Origin: Pseudomonadota bacterium
GTDB lineage: Bacteria > Pseudomonadota > Alphaproteobacteria > Rhizobiales > Xanthobacteraceae
DNA: 64,000 bases
Reading direction: 5' to 3'
Assembly (NCBI GenBank): GCA_018240595.1
Contig: JAFEFL010000070.1
Span: 248,001-312,000, forward strand
Part shown: positions 49,571 through 58,313 of the stretch, in pieces
Layout of the letters: each line of letters begins with the position of its first letter
Numbering within the stretch: the first letter of the stretch is position 1
The notes under the pieces: model-generated
Told to the model about the DNA's origin: nothing
The model's database searches: none
The model's input: only the letters and a program-made list of their open reading frames with translations
Program-made: the position numbers and the translations under genes

Positions 49571-50602
49571 TTAGAAATTGAGCTTGAGCATGCGCTCGGG
49601 CTTCGGCGGCAGGAATGAACGGTCGAACACGTCCTTCACCGCCGGCTTATTCGGCAGCTTGTAGGTGTCGACCAGGAGTTTGATACCTTTCTCCATGCGC
49701 GCGTCCGATACGTCGCCAAGGCCGTTGACGTCGGTCTCCTTGGAGACGAAATGCGTCTTCAAGGCGTATTGCAGACGCTTGAGCTCGATGTCCTCGTTCA
49801 TCAGCGGCTCAACCTTGAGCATCTCCTTGACGCCGGCCGCCGGATCGTTCGCAACGTCGATCATGGCATGGTTGAGCGCGCGGACGAGCCCCGCCACGGC
49901 CTTCGGCTTTTCGGTGATCAGGGCCTTCGACACCATGATGCCGTTCGAATAGAGATCGATGCCGTAGTCCGAGAAGTAGAACCAACGGAAGTCCTTGAGC
50001 GGATCCATCTTCATGCCAATGAAGTTGGCGTAGCTGGTCACCGTGAAGATCGCCGAGAAATCGACGTCGCCCTTGACCAGCATCTGCTCCTGCAGATTCG
50101 GCGCCATGTTGACGGTCGAAACCTTACCGGCGTCGACGCCGTTGAGCGCGGCAAGCGCCGGGAACAGTTGCCCGGCCGCGCCGCCGGCCGGCGTGCCCAT
50201 CTTCTTGCCCTCGAGATCCTTGAGCGTCTTGATCGGCGAATCCTTCTTCACGATCAGCGCGAAGGGCGGCGTGTTGTAGATCATGTAGACCATCACCGGC
50301 TGCTGGCCCGGCTTGGTGCCGGCGAACTGGATGATGGCATTCATGTCGCCGAAGCCGGCGTCATAGGTGCCCGACACGATGCGGGTCACGGTCGCGGCGG
50401 AGCCGGTGCCCTGATCGATCGAAACGTCGAGGCCTTCCTTGGCGAAATAGCCGTGGTCCTTGGCCCAGAAGATGTAGGCGTGCAGGCCCTGATATTTCCA
50501 ATCGAGGGTGAAGCGGATCTTGGTCGGTTCATCCGCCTTGGCGCCGGCTCCCAGGCAAAGCAGCGCAACCAGCGCCGCCATGCCAAAACGCAACTTAGAC
50601 AT
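49571..50602 (-). CDS. ABC transporter substrate-binding protein, NMT1/THI5-like (paralog 1)
   Basis: This 343-residue periplasmic protein has a signal peptide (MSKLRFGMAALVALLCLGAGAKA, cleaved near AKA). Type II binding-protein fold motifs include FTLDWKYQGLHAYIF, GYFAKEGLDVSID, GTYDAGFGDMNAIIQFAG and PAGGAAGQLFPALA. NMT1/THI5-like proteins bind pyrimidine or thiamine-precursor-like, sulfonate or aromatic ligands. It pairs with the adjacent permease and ATPase, and a close paralog is at 54581-55624. A cyclic ureide or pyrimidine ligand is inferred from the operon. Confidence 0.92.
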   Translation of the reverse strand: MSKLRFGMAALVALLCLGAGAKADEPTKIRFTLDWKYQGLHAYIFWAKDHGYFAKEGLDVSIDQGTGSAATVTRIVSGTYDAGFGDMNAIIQFAGTKPGQQPVMVYMIYNTPPFALIVKKDSPIKTLKDLEGKKMGTPAGGAAGQLFPALAALNGVDAGKVSTVNMAPNLQEQMLVKGDVDFSAIFTVTSYANFIGMKMDPLKDFRWFYFSDYGIDLYSNGIMVSKALITEKPKAVAGLVRALNHAMIDVANDPAAGVKEMLKVEPLMNEDIELKRLQYALKTHFVSKETDVNGLGDVSDARMEKGIKLLVDTYKLPNKPAVKDVFDRSFLPPKPERMLKLNF

Positions 50603-50653
50603 TCAGTTCTTCTCCATAGTCCAGGGATTACCGGCAAACCTTTGGACGGGCTT

Positions 50654-51427
50654 TCAACCCATAGCGAATTCGTCCTTGCGATGCGCCCATCCGGTGATGC
50701 GCGCCTCGATCAACGAGAACACCGCGTAGAGCGCGACGCCCATGATGGCGAGGATGATCAGGCCGGCGAACACCAGCGGCACGTCGAAATTCGACGACGC
50801 GATCATCATCACGTTGCCGATGCCGCGGTTCGAGGCCACCGTCTCGGAAATCACGGTGCCGACGAAGGCGAGCGTCACCGCCACTTTCAGCGAGGCGAAG
50901 AAATACGGCATGGTGCGCGGCAGGCCGACATTCCACAGGATATCGAGCTTGGAGGCGCGCAGCGCCTTCATCACGTCCTCGAGCTCGGGCTCGGTGGTGG
51001 CAAGGCCGGTGGCGACGTTCACCACGATCGGGAACAGACTCATGATCATCGCGGTGAGGATCGCCGGCACCGCGCCGGAGCCGAACCACAGCACGAAGAT
51101 CGGCACCACCGCGACCTTCGGAATCGAGGCAAAACCGATCAGCAGCGGATAGGCGACGTCGTAAGCCAGCCGCGACGAACCGACGATGACACCGAGCGCG
51201 ACGCCGGCGAGAATGCCGAGGGCAAAGCCGACCAGCGTGGTGTAGAGCGTTTGCACCGTATGCGGCCACAGCGCCGGCATGCGCGTCATCAGCGTAACGA
51301 TGATCTGGCTCGGCTTCGGCAGCACGATGTCGCTGATGTGGAACGCCCAGCAGAACGCTTCCCACAGCAGGAAGAAACCGACGATGAACACCGCCGACCA
51401 CAACCGGCGCCGCAGGCCCTGCTCCAT
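50654..51427 (-). CDS. ABC transporter permease (nitrate/sulfonate/taurine class)
   Basis: This 257-residue inner-membrane permease has about six helices and an EAA-type cytoplasmic loop (VMKALRASKLDILWNVGLPR). It pairs with the ATPase whose stop codon it touches. The ATG at 51427 with GGAG 8 nt upstream is favoured over an adjacent GTG at 51430. It forms a homodimeric pore for the NMT1-type binding protein(s) encoded here. Confidence 0.93.
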   Translation of the reverse strand: MEQGLRRRLWSAVFIVGFFLLWEAFCWAFHISDIVLPKPSQIIVTLMTRMPALWPHTVQTLYTTLVGFALGILAGVALGVIVGSSRLAYDVAYPLLIGFASIPKVAVVPIFVLWFGSGAVPAILTAMIMSLFPIVVNVATGLATTEPELEDVMKALRASKLDILWNVGLPRTMPYFFASLKVAVTLAFVGTVISETVASNRGIGNVMMIASSNFDVPLVFAGLIILAIMGVALYAVFSLIEARITGWAHRKDEFAMG

Positions 51428-52257
51428 CACGCGATCTCCTTCACCGGCCGGGCCGCGACGATCAGTTCGCGCAGGCGCTGCGTCATCGATACGAATTCCG
51501 GCGTGTAGGACATATCGATGGTGCGCGGCCGGGCGAACGGCACCGGCGCGTCATCGATGATCTGGCCGGGCCGCGAGCGCATCACGCAGATGCGGGTGGC
51601 GAGATAGCCGGCCTCTTTGAGGTCGTGCGTCACCAGGATCACCGTCGGCTTCAGCTTCAGCCACAGCGCCTGCATCACCGCCCACAGCTCCTCGCGGGTG
51701 AACTGGTCGAGCGCCCCGAACGGCTCGTCGAGCATCAGGAGTTGCGGCTCATGGATCAGCGCGCGGCACAGCGAGGCGCGCTGCAGCATGCCGCCGGAGA
51801 GCTGCCAGGGATGCTTGTCGCCGAAGCCGGCGAGACCGACTTCCTTGAGCAGCGCGTCGGCGCGGTCGCGGAATTCGCTTTTCTTCTTGCTCTGATACTC
51901 CTGCCGGAACGGCGGCACGATCTTCAGCGGCATCATGACGTTGTCGCGCACCGTCAGCCACGGCAGCATGGTCGGGTTCTGAAACGCCATGCCGACGCGC
52001 ACTGGCGCGGCCCCGACTTCGCGCCCGGCGACATAGACATAGCCGGTGCTGGCGGTGATGAGCCCGGTCACCAGCTTGAGGATGGTGGACTTGCCGCAGC
52101 CGGATGGGCCGACCAGCGCGACGAAGTCGCCCTCGTCGATGCGCAGATTGGTCTCGCCCAGCGCCACGATCTGCCGCTCGCCGCGGCCATAGGTCAGCGT
52201 AACGCCCTCCAACTCGACGAAGGTGTCGCCGGTTCGCGGATGTGCCTCGGCGTTCAT
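51427..52257 (-). CDS. ABC transporter ATP-binding protein (SsuB/TauB class)
   Basis: This 276-residue cytoplasmic ATPase has Walker A GPSGCGKST, Q-loop AFQNPTMLPW, signature LSGGMLQRASL, Walker B LLMLDEPFGALD and switch His in VTHDLKEA. The ATG at 52257 with AAGGG upstream starts MNAEAHPR; an upstream in-frame start is less likely. It lies 16 nt downstream of the cyclic amidohydrolase on the same transcript and its stop overlaps the permease start by 1 nt. Confidence 0.94.
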   Translation of the reverse strand: MNAEAHPRTGDTFVELEGVTLTYGRGERQIVALGETNLRIDEGDFVALVGPSGCGKSTILKLVTGLITASTGYVYVAGREVGAAPVRVGMAFQNPTMLPWLTVRDNVMMPLKIVPPFRQEYQSKKKSEFRDRADALLKEVGLAGFGDKHPWQLSGGMLQRASLCRALIHEPQLLMLDEPFGALDQFTREELWAVMQALWLKLKPTVILVTHDLKEAGYLATRICVMRSRPGQIIDDAPVPFARPRTIDMSYTPEFVSMTQRLRELIVAARPVKEIA

Positions 52258-52273
52258 GCCCTTCCCCTTGCCC

Positions 52274-53695
52274 CTAAGATCGCGCGATCGCCTGCATGCT
52301 GTGCCCGGCATTCAGCACGGCCGGTTCCGGCATCTGCTGGATCGTGTGCACCGAGCGGCCCCAGCCCTTGGTGCCGCCGACCAGCTTGCGGTTCTTCATG
52401 ACGAAGCGGCCGCGCACCAACGTGTGAATGGGCAGCCCCCGCACCGGGTAGCCGTCCCACGGCGACACCTTGGACCGCGATTGCGTCTCGGCGTCGCGGA
52501 TGACATGGCCGCGGCCGAGATCGACGATGGCAATATCGGCATCCGATCCCGGCAGCAGTGCGCCCTTGCGCGGGTACAAGCCCCAGATGCGCGCCGGGTT
52601 ATAGGCGCTCATGCGCACGTAATCGGAAATGCTCATGCGACCCTCGTTCACCTGGGTCAGCATCAGTGGCATCTGGGTCTCGACGCCCGGAAAGCCGCAA
52701 TCGACCGTCCAGATGTCGGCGCGCGTCTTCTCCTCATAGGCATGCGGCGCGTGGTCGGTAGCGATGACGTCGATGGTGCCGTCCTTGAGCGCGTCGAAGA
52801 TCGGTTGCTGATTCTGCTTCTCGCGCACCGGCGGATTGACCGCGATGATGCCGGGCACGCGGCTGTAATCGTCGGTCGAGAGCAGCAGGTAATGCGGGCA
52901 GGTCTCGCCGGTGATATCGACGCCACGCGCCTTGGCCTCGCGCAGCGGCCGCAATTCCTCGGCCGTGGAAATGTGCAGCACGTGGATGCGCGCCCCGGTC
53001 CATTCGGCGAGGATCGCGGCGCGGCTGACCGCCTCGACGGCGACGACGTTCGGCCGCGCGGCCAGATGCGCCCACTGGTCCTTCTTGCCGGCGGCCATCA
53101 GCCGCTTCTGCCGGCGCTCCATGATGTCGTTGTTCTCGGCATGCAGCGACACGCGCTTGCCCGTCGCGGCGGCGACCTCGAAGCATTCCAGCGTCGCGCC
53201 GGTGTCGGGCGACGGGATCTTGCCGAAAGTGTTGCCCATATAGAGCTTGAAGCCAATGACGCCGCCGTCGATCAGCTCCGGCACGGTGGCGATGGTGTCA
53301 TCGCCGAGCAGGCCGTAAAGGCCGAAGTCGATATGCGCCTTGGACGCGGCGATGGCGTGTTTGGCGGCGAGTATCTCGCCATTGCCGGTCGGCGGAATGG
53401 TGTTCGGCATGTCGAACACGCAGGTGACGCCGCCGAACGCTGCCGCCGCCGTGCCGCTCTCCCAGTCCTCCTTGTGCGGATAGCCGGGATCGCGGAAGTG
53501 CACGTGATCGTCGATCGCACCCGGCAGGATGTGCATGCCGGCCGCATCGAACAGTTCGGCCGCGAGCGGCATGGCCTCGAGCTCGCCGACGGCGAGCACC
53601 TTGCCATCCTTGATGGCGATGGAGCCTTCGAACACGCTGTCCGGCGTGACGATGCGGCCGTTGGCGATAACGAGATCGGCTTTGGTAGCGCTCAT
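52274..53695 (-). CDS. cyclic amidohydrolase, allantoinase/dihydropyrimidinase/dihydroorotase-like
   Basis: This 473-residue binuclear metal amidohydrolase has ligands His64 and His66 (DDHVHFRDPG), carboxylated-lysine candidate Lys150 (GFKLYMG), His185 (SLHAEN), His241 (LHISTAEE) and Asp313 (ATDHAPH). It is expected to open cyclic ureides such as allantoin, dihydropyrimidines or hydantoins. The GFKLYMG motif and HFRDPG look closest to allantoinase, but the exact ring is unclear. The ATG at 53695 follows GAGGA, 7 nt after the SDR stop. Confidence 0.92.
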   Translation of the reverse strand: MSATKADLVIANGRIVTPDSVFEGSIAIKDGKVLAVGELEAMPLAAELFDAAGMHILPGAIDDHVHFRDPGYPHKEDWESGTAAAAFGGVTCVFDMPNTIPPTGNGEILAAKHAIAASKAHIDFGLYGLLGDDTIATVPELIDGGVIGFKLYMGNTFGKIPSPDTGATLECFEVAAATGKRVSLHAENNDIMERRQKRLMAAGKKDQWAHLAARPNVVAVEAVSRAAILAEWTGARIHVLHISTAEELRPLREAKARGVDITGETCPHYLLLSTDDYSRVPGIIAVNPPVREKQNQQPIFDALKDGTIDVIATDHAPHAYEEKTRADIWTVDCGFPGVETQMPLMLTQVNEGRMSISDYVRMSAYNPARIWGLYPRKGALLPGSDADIAIVDLGRGHVIRDAETQSRSKVSPWDGYPVRGLPIHTLVRGRFVMKNRKLVGGTKGWGRSVHTIQQMPEPAVLNAGHSMQAIARS

Positions 53696-53702
53696 GGGGT
53701 CC

Positions 53703-54497
53703 TCACAATGCCGCCCAGCCGCCATCGACCGGCAGATCGGCGCCGGTGATCTGCCGCGACACGTCGCTCGCCAGGAACAGGCAGGCATTGGCGACGTCGG
53801 CGTCCACGGTGACGCGGCGCAGCGCATATTCGGCGGCGTGGCGCTGCATCGCCTCCTCGACCGTGATGTTCATTTTCTTTGCCATGTCGGCGCAGACCTT
53901 GTCGCGAAAGCGCGGGCCGTCGACCATGCCGGGCGCGACGTAATTGACGTTGACGTTGTACTGGCCGACCTCGAGCGCAAAGCTCTTGGTGATGCCGCGC
54001 AGGCCCCATTTCGACGCCGAGTAGGACATGCGGCCCGCGCGGCCGCGCATGCCGAAGGTGCCGCCGACATTGACGATCTTGCCGTAACGCTGCGCGATCA
54101 TGGTCGGCAGCACGCTGCGCATGGTGTGGAAGCAGCCGTTCATGTTGAGCGTGACGATCTCGTCGAACTCGTCCGGCGTCGTCTCGACGCCGCTCTTGCC
54201 GACCGGACCCGAGCCGCCGGCGACATTGACGAGAATGTCGATGCGCTCGCCAAAGGCCGCCTTGGTCTTCGCCGCCGCCGTCACGCATTGCTTGGCGTCG
54301 GTGAGATCGCAGGGCACGATGATCGCCTCGCCGCCGGCCTGGCGCACCTCCGCCGCGACCGGCTCGATCGCCGCAACGTCGCGCCCGATCAGCGACAGTT
54401 TGGCGCCCTCCGCCGCAAAAGCCTTGGTGACGGCGGCGCCCATGCCCTTGGCCGGCCCGGTGATCATGGCGACGCGGCCGCCCAGTTTCAGATCCAT
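53703..54497 (-). CDS. short-chain dehydrogenase/reductase (unusual active site)
   Basis: This 264-residue NAD(P)-binding protein has TGPAKGMG (14-21) for cofactor and an N-x-A-G-type strand (NVAGG). Catalytic Tyr159 and Lys163 lie in SYSASK. The usual catalytic Ser, 13 residues before Tyr, is replaced: the strand reads VNVGGTFGM with Gly at 146 and Thr at 147. Either Thr147 substitutes or the protein is not a typical SDR enzyme. It is first in the seven-gene operon; possible roles are reduction of a ring or of an aldehyde product. Confidence 0.9.
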   Translation of the reverse strand: MDLKLGGRVAMITGPAKGMGAAVTKAFAAEGAKLSLIGRDVAAIEPVAAEVRQAGGEAIIVPCDLTDAKQCVTAAAKTKAAFGERIDILVNVAGGSGPVGKSGVETTPDEFDEIVTLNMNGCFHTMRSVLPTMIAQRYGKIVNVGGTFGMRGRAGRMSYSASKWGLRGITKSFALEVGQYNVNVNYVAPGMVDGPRFRDKVCADMAKKMNITVEEAMQRHAAEYALRRVTVDADVANACLFLASDVSRQITGADLPVDGGWAAL

Positions 54498-54536
54498 TGT
54501 AACACCCGGAAAATCAGAAGTCTGACGTCAAGAAGG

Positions 54537-54568
54537 CAGCCGTTCCCCGCCCCTCCGGGGAACGGCTG
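54537..54568 (-). terminator. intrinsic terminator after the second binding-protein gene
   Basis: A perfect 13-bp stem CAGCCGTTCCCCG / CGGGGAACGGCTG with a 6-nt loop lies 12 nt after the stop of the second binding-protein gene. On the minus strand it is followed by CCTTCTT, a partial T tract. It separates that gene from the downstream operon. Confidence 0.7.
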
Positions 54569-54580
54569 TGCGCGACGCGT

Positions 54581-55624
54581 CTAGAACAGCTTTTTCGGCA
54601 ATTCCGACGCCGGCGGCATGAACTTGTCGGTGTAGATCTCGTCCACGGTCGGCGTGCGCGGCAGGCCGTTGGCCTCGACCAGAATGTCGATCGACTTCTT
54701 CAGGCGCGCCTTGTCGACGTTGCCGAGACCGATCTTGGCGATCTCGGGCGAGTTCATCTCGTCGTGCAAGGTCGCCATGAAGCGATCCTTCTCGACGTCC
54801 GGCTTGATCAGCGGCTCGCGCTTGGCGACCGCCGCGATCGCGGCGTCCGGATCCTTCAGCGAGTCCTCGAGGCCGTGGTTGATGGCTTCGATCAGGCCCT
54901 TGACCAACTCCGGCTTCTCGGCGGCGAGTTTCTTCGACACGATGATGGCGTTGGAATAGAGATCCATGCCGTAGTCGCCGTAGTTGATGTAGCGGATGTC
55001 CTTGTCCGCGACGCCCATCAGCTTCGCCGAGAAGCGGATGGTGTTGACGTAGCCGAACACGCCATCGACCTGCTTGTTCATCAGCATCTGCTCACGCAGG
55101 TTCGGCTGCATGTTGGTGATATTGACCTTGGTGCAGTCGATCTTGGCGATCTTGCACAGAGCCGGGAACAGTTTGAGCGCGCCGTCGCCGGCCGCGCCGC
55201 CGAGCGTCTTGCCCTCGAAGTCCTTCGGCGTCTTGATCGGGCTGTCGGCGCGCACCGCCACCGTGAACGGCGGCTGGTTGTACATGACGTAAACCGCGAT
55301 CGGCGCCTCGTTGGGCTTGGTTGCGGCAAACTGGATCAGCGCGTTGATGTCGCCGAAGCCGACGTCATAGGTGCCGTTGGCGACCAGCGGAATCGGCGCG
55401 CCCGAGCCGTTGCCCTGGTCGATCTGCATCTCGATACCGGCCTTCTTGAAGTAGCCGCGATCCTCGGCGAGGAAGAACCAGCCCTGCGGGCCCTGGTATT
55501 TCCAGTTGAGCACCATTTTCAGCTTGGTGTCGGCGGCGGTAGCCGGCCCCGGCGAGAGCAGCGGCGCGGCCAGTCCGATCACCGCCGTGGCGGCGATCAG
55601 GAATGAGCGGGTCGAAAACGTCAT
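54581..55624 (-). CDS. ABC transporter substrate-binding protein, NMT1/THI5-like (paralog 2)
   Basis: This 347-residue periplasmic protein is clearly paralogous to the protein at 49571-50602. It shares LNWKYQGPQGWFFLAEDRGYF, GTYDVGFGDINALIQFAA, MQPNLREQMLMNKQVDG and INYGDYGMDLYSNAIIVSKK. A signal peptide ends near TAA-A. AGGAG precedes the ATG at 55624. It stands alone between a terminator and a divergent LysR gene, with no permease or ATPase of its own. It probably feeds the transporter encoded downstream with a different but related ligand (inference). Confidence 0.92.
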   Translation of the reverse strand: MTFSTRSFLIAATAVIGLAAPLLSPGPATAADTKLKMVLNWKYQGPQGWFFLAEDRGYFKKAGIEMQIDQGNGSGAPIPLVANGTYDVGFGDINALIQFAATKPNEAPIAVYVMYNQPPFTVAVRADSPIKTPKDFEGKTLGGAAGDGALKLFPALCKIAKIDCTKVNITNMQPNLREQMLMNKQVDGVFGYVNTIRFSAKLMGVADKDIRYINYGDYGMDLYSNAIIVSKKLAAEKPELVKGLIEAINHGLEDSLKDPDAAIAAVAKREPLIKPDVEKDRFMATLHDEMNSPEIAKIGLGNVDKARLKKSIDILVEANGLPRTPTVDEIYTDKFMPPASELPKKLF

Positions 55625-55714
55625 CTTCGGACTCCTGTCAGGACGTTGTGCGTGTCTGACGCGGGGTCGGTTCCGGCCAACCGTCCGCGGCGATGGGCGA
55701 TTCCATGCAAGTGC

Positions 55715-55788
55715 GGTGCCGAAAACCTAGCCCGCGGCAGCGTTGCCATCTGCTGCTGATTTTTTGCTAGAGTGGTGCCGAAAAGGCA
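55715..55788. promoter_or_regulatory. candidate LysR operator: 11-bp direct repeat and short inverted repeat
   Basis: GGTGCCGAAAA occurs at 55715-55725 and again at 55774-55784, 59 nt apart, between the divergent binding-protein and LysR genes. The second copy is part of TGCC-GAAAA-GGCA, an inverted repeat (55776-55788). These are candidate sites for the LysR protein. Confidence 0.35.
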
Positions 55789-55853
55789 TCATTGACGGCG
55801 CGGCTCCGCCGCCGCCGGTGCTTGTCCCGCCCCTCCGCATAGGCGCCAGCCCC

Positions 55854-56762
55854 ATGAAACACTTGAGGATTCTCGATTACGTCGACGAAGTCGCCCGCGC
55901 CCGGTCGATCCGCAAGGCGGCCGAGCACCTCAACGTCACCGCCTCCGCGGTGAACCGCCGCATCGCCGATCTCGAGGAGGAGTTGGGCGCCGCCTTGTTC
56001 GAGCGCCAACCGCGCGGCGTGCGCCTGACCGCCGCCGGCGAGGTCTTCGTCAATTACCTGCGCAAGCAGAACGGCGAAGTCGAGCGCATGAAATCGCAGA
56101 TCGAGGACCTCAAGGGTCTGCGCCGCGGCACCGTGCGCCTCGCCTGCAGCCAGGCGCTCGCCCTTGATTTCCTGCCGCGGGCGATCGCCGATTTCCGCAA
56201 GACGCATCCGAAAGTCGAATTCGACATCCAGGTCGTCGATCACGAATACGCCATGACGGCGCTGTCGGCGTTCGAGGTCGATCTGGTGCTGGTGTTCAGG
56301 CCGCCTTATCTCGCCAACTTCCAGCCGCTGATGATCGTCGAGCAGAATCTTGTGGCCGTCATGGCGAAGAGCCATCCGCTGGCTAAGAAGCCGAAGGTGC
56401 GGCTACGCGACTGCGCCAACTATCCCGTCGCGCTGCCCGAACGCTCGATCGGCGGCCGCCAGCTTCTGGAAGATGTCATCACGCGCAGCGGGCTGACCTT
56501 CAACATCGCCGTTGAGTCCAACTCGTTCGAGATGCTCCGCGGCATGGTCATCCACGCCGGCCTGATCTCGTTTCAGATCTCGATCGGCACGATGCCGGAA
56601 GGCAACAAGCTCGGCCTCGTGACGCGCGAGATCGACGGCCGCGACGTTCCTTCCGGCAAGCTCGTCTTCGGCCAGTTGCGCGAACGAAATCTTCCTGTCG
56701 CAACCGCCATTTTCGCGGAACATATAAACAAGCGCCTCGCCGCGTTGGTTAAGGTTGTTTGA
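55854..56762 (+). CDS. LysR-family transcriptional regulator
   Basis: This 302-residue protein has a LysR helix-turn-helix (IRKAAEHLNVTASAVNRRIADLEEELG, read as two short pieces) and an effector-binding domain (LACSQALALDFLPRAIADF, GLISFQISIG). It is most like regulators of pyrimidine or nitrogen-compound catabolism, such as those beside hydantoin and purine genes. The ATG at 55854 (MKHLRILDYVDEV) is chosen because it aligns with the family N-terminus; a start 111 nt upstream adds unrelated sequence. It is divergent from the second binding protein and upstream of the URC operon, and could control both. Confidence 0.9.
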   Translation: MKHLRILDYVDEVARARSIRKAAEHLNVTASAVNRRIADLEEELGAALFERQPRGVRLTAAGEVFVNYLRKQNGEVERMKSQIEDLKGLRRGTVRLACSQALALDFLPRAIADFRKTHPKVEFDIQVVDHEYAMTALSAFEVDLVLVFRPPYLANFQPLMIVEQNLVAVMAKSHPLAKKPKVRLRDCANYPVALPERSIGGRQLLEDVITRSGLTFNIAVESNSFEMLRGMVIHAGLISFQISIGTMPEGNKLGLVTREIDGRDVPSGKLVFGQLRERNLPVATAIFAEHINKRLAALVKVV

Positions 56763-57020
56763 TCGCGTGATCGGCACGCGCCGGGCAGTCATGCAAGATG
56801 GCAGTTGCGCATCGGAAAAAAGGCGCTATATTTTTCTTTTAAGGGACGACCTCAACGACCGGATTGTTCGATCCGGCGGGGGCAGTGAGGCGGCCCTTAA
56901 AACCGAGTAAACAATATCGTGCGATGGCCCGTCTTCAAGGCGGGCCTTGTCCATTTGGAGTCGGATTCATACCGGATCCGATTTCGGTGGGCGCAGCAGG
57001 AGCCAACTTCGGTTTTGCCT
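56763..57020. promoter_or_regulatory. gap before the URC operon with a possible promoter
   Basis: This is a 258-bp gap without a convincing gene. An A/T-rich stretch at 56811-56842 includes a possible promoter: TTGCGC (56805-56810), a 16-nt spacer, TATATT (56827-56832). The -10 matches five of six positions and the -35 three of six. Confidence 0.35.
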
Positions 57021-58277
57021 ATGACGCGATCGAACAGACCCGACCACATCCGTCTCACCTCGCATCCGACGCCCGGCGGCAAAGCGCGCTTCCCGATCGA
57101 CTGGGGCGCGGCGACCGCACGCGAGCGCGGCCCGATCATCGGCACCGTATCTCGCCCGGCCGATCGCAACGTCATCGGCACGCATGGCGGTTCCTATTCG
57201 GTTTATCGCGCGCTCGCGGTTTCGGCCGGCGCGCTGGATCCGATCCGCCGCCCCGATCTCACCAACACCTATCCGGCGGAAGACATCGGCCCGTTCGGAC
57301 AGTGGAGCGAACGCAAGCGCATCGTGTCGCTCGATCCGTGGGGCCACCGCGTCGCGTCCGATTTCAAGGAGGAGATCGCCGAAGGCGTCGATATCCGGCC
57401 GAGTATCGCCATCACCAAGGCGCGGCTCGATCTCATTGAACTGCAGGACGCGATCCGCGCCGGCCGGCTCAAGCCCGACGGCGATCTCGTGCACAAGAAC
57501 GGCAGCGTCAGCGTCACCAAGATCGCCGTCGATCCGGTGTGGTACCTGCCCGGCGTCGCCGAGCGCTTCGGCACTTCGGAAGCGGCGCTGCGCCGCGTCC
57601 TGTTCGAGCAGACCGCCGGCATGTTCCCGGAGCTGGTGACGCGGCCGGACCTGCAGGTGTTCCTGCCGCCGATCGGCGGCATCACCGTCTATCTGTTCGG
57701 CGACGTGTCGAAACTCAACAAGCCGGCGACGCGCATCACCTGCCGCGTGCACGACGAATGCAACGGCTCGGACGTGTTCGGCTCCGACATCTGCACCTGC
57801 CGCCCCTATCTCATCCACGGCATCGAGGAATGCGTGCGTGGCGGCCAGGAAGGCGGCCTCGGCGTCATCGTCTATAATCGCAAGGAAGGCCGCGCTCTCG
57901 GCGAGGTCACCAAGTTCCTCGTCTACAACGCGCGCAAGCGTCAGGAAGGCGGCGACGCCGCCGCCGCCTATTTCGAGCGCACCGAATGCGTCGCCGGCGT
58001 GCAGGACGCCCGCTTCCAGCAATTGATGCCGGACGTGATTCACTGGCTCGGCCTCAAGCGACTCGACCGCTTCATTTCGATGAGCGATATGAAGCATGAT
58101 GCGCTGGTGTCCCAGGGCATCGACATCGTCGAGCGCGTGCCGATCCCGGACGACATGATTCCGGCCGACGCCCATGTCGAGATCGCGGCCAAGAAGGCGG
58201 CCGGCTATTACACGCCGGAGGCGATCAAGCCGACCGATCTCACCGGCACCGTCGGCCGCGACCTCAACAAGTATTGA
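57021..58277 (+). CDS. GTP cyclohydrolase II-like protein of the URC uracil-catabolism pathway (URC1)
   Basis: This protein of about 418 residues has a C-terminal GTP-cyclohydrolase-II-like domain. Its zinc ligands are Cys247, Cys258 and Cys260 with the RibA spacing Cys-x10-Cys-x-Cys (ECNGSDVFGSDICTC). The N-terminal half is specific to this family and absent from RibA. In the URC pathway of uracil catabolism (known in yeasts and bacteria) this protein with URC4 opens the pyrimidine ring of a uracil nucleotide. The ATG at 57021 starts MTRSNRPDHIRLTSHPT; a GTG at 56919 would add 34 residues and neither has a strong ribosome site. It heads a three-gene operon. Confidence 0.9.
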   Translation: MTRSNRPDHIRLTSHPTPGGKARFPIDWGAATARERGPIIGTVSRPADRNVIGTHGGSYSVYRALAVSAGALDPIRRPDLTNTYPAEDIGPFGQWSERKRIVSLDPWGHRVASDFKEEIAEGVDIRPSIAITKARLDLIELQDAIRAGRLKPDGDLVHKNGSVSVTKIAVDPVWYLPGVAERFGTSEAALRRVLFEQTAGMFPELVTRPDLQVFLPPIGGITVYLFGDVSKLNKPATRITCRVHDECNGSDVFGSDICTCRPYLIHGIEECVRGGQEGGLGVIVYNRKEGRALGEVTKFLVYNARKRQEGGDAAAAYFERTECVAGVQDARFQQLMPDVIHWLGLKRLDRFISMSDMKHDALVSQGIDIVERVPIPDDMIPADAHVEIAAKKAAGYYTPEAIKPTDLTGTVGRDLNKY

Positions 58278-58313
58278 GCGCGCCCTCCCTCCCCGCATGG
58301 TGATGCCAGCCCG

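Noticed and set aside
47016..54497. Classical Rut or s-triazine degradation cluster
   Set aside because: No rutA-F genes and no biuret or allophanate hydrolase are present; only the ring-opening enzyme family is shared.
57021..58277. Riboflavin biosynthesis GTP cyclohydrolase II (ribA)
   Set aside because: The zinc motif fits RibA, but the protein is about twice as long with a distinct N-terminal half and sits beside URC4 and upp; no other rib genes are near.
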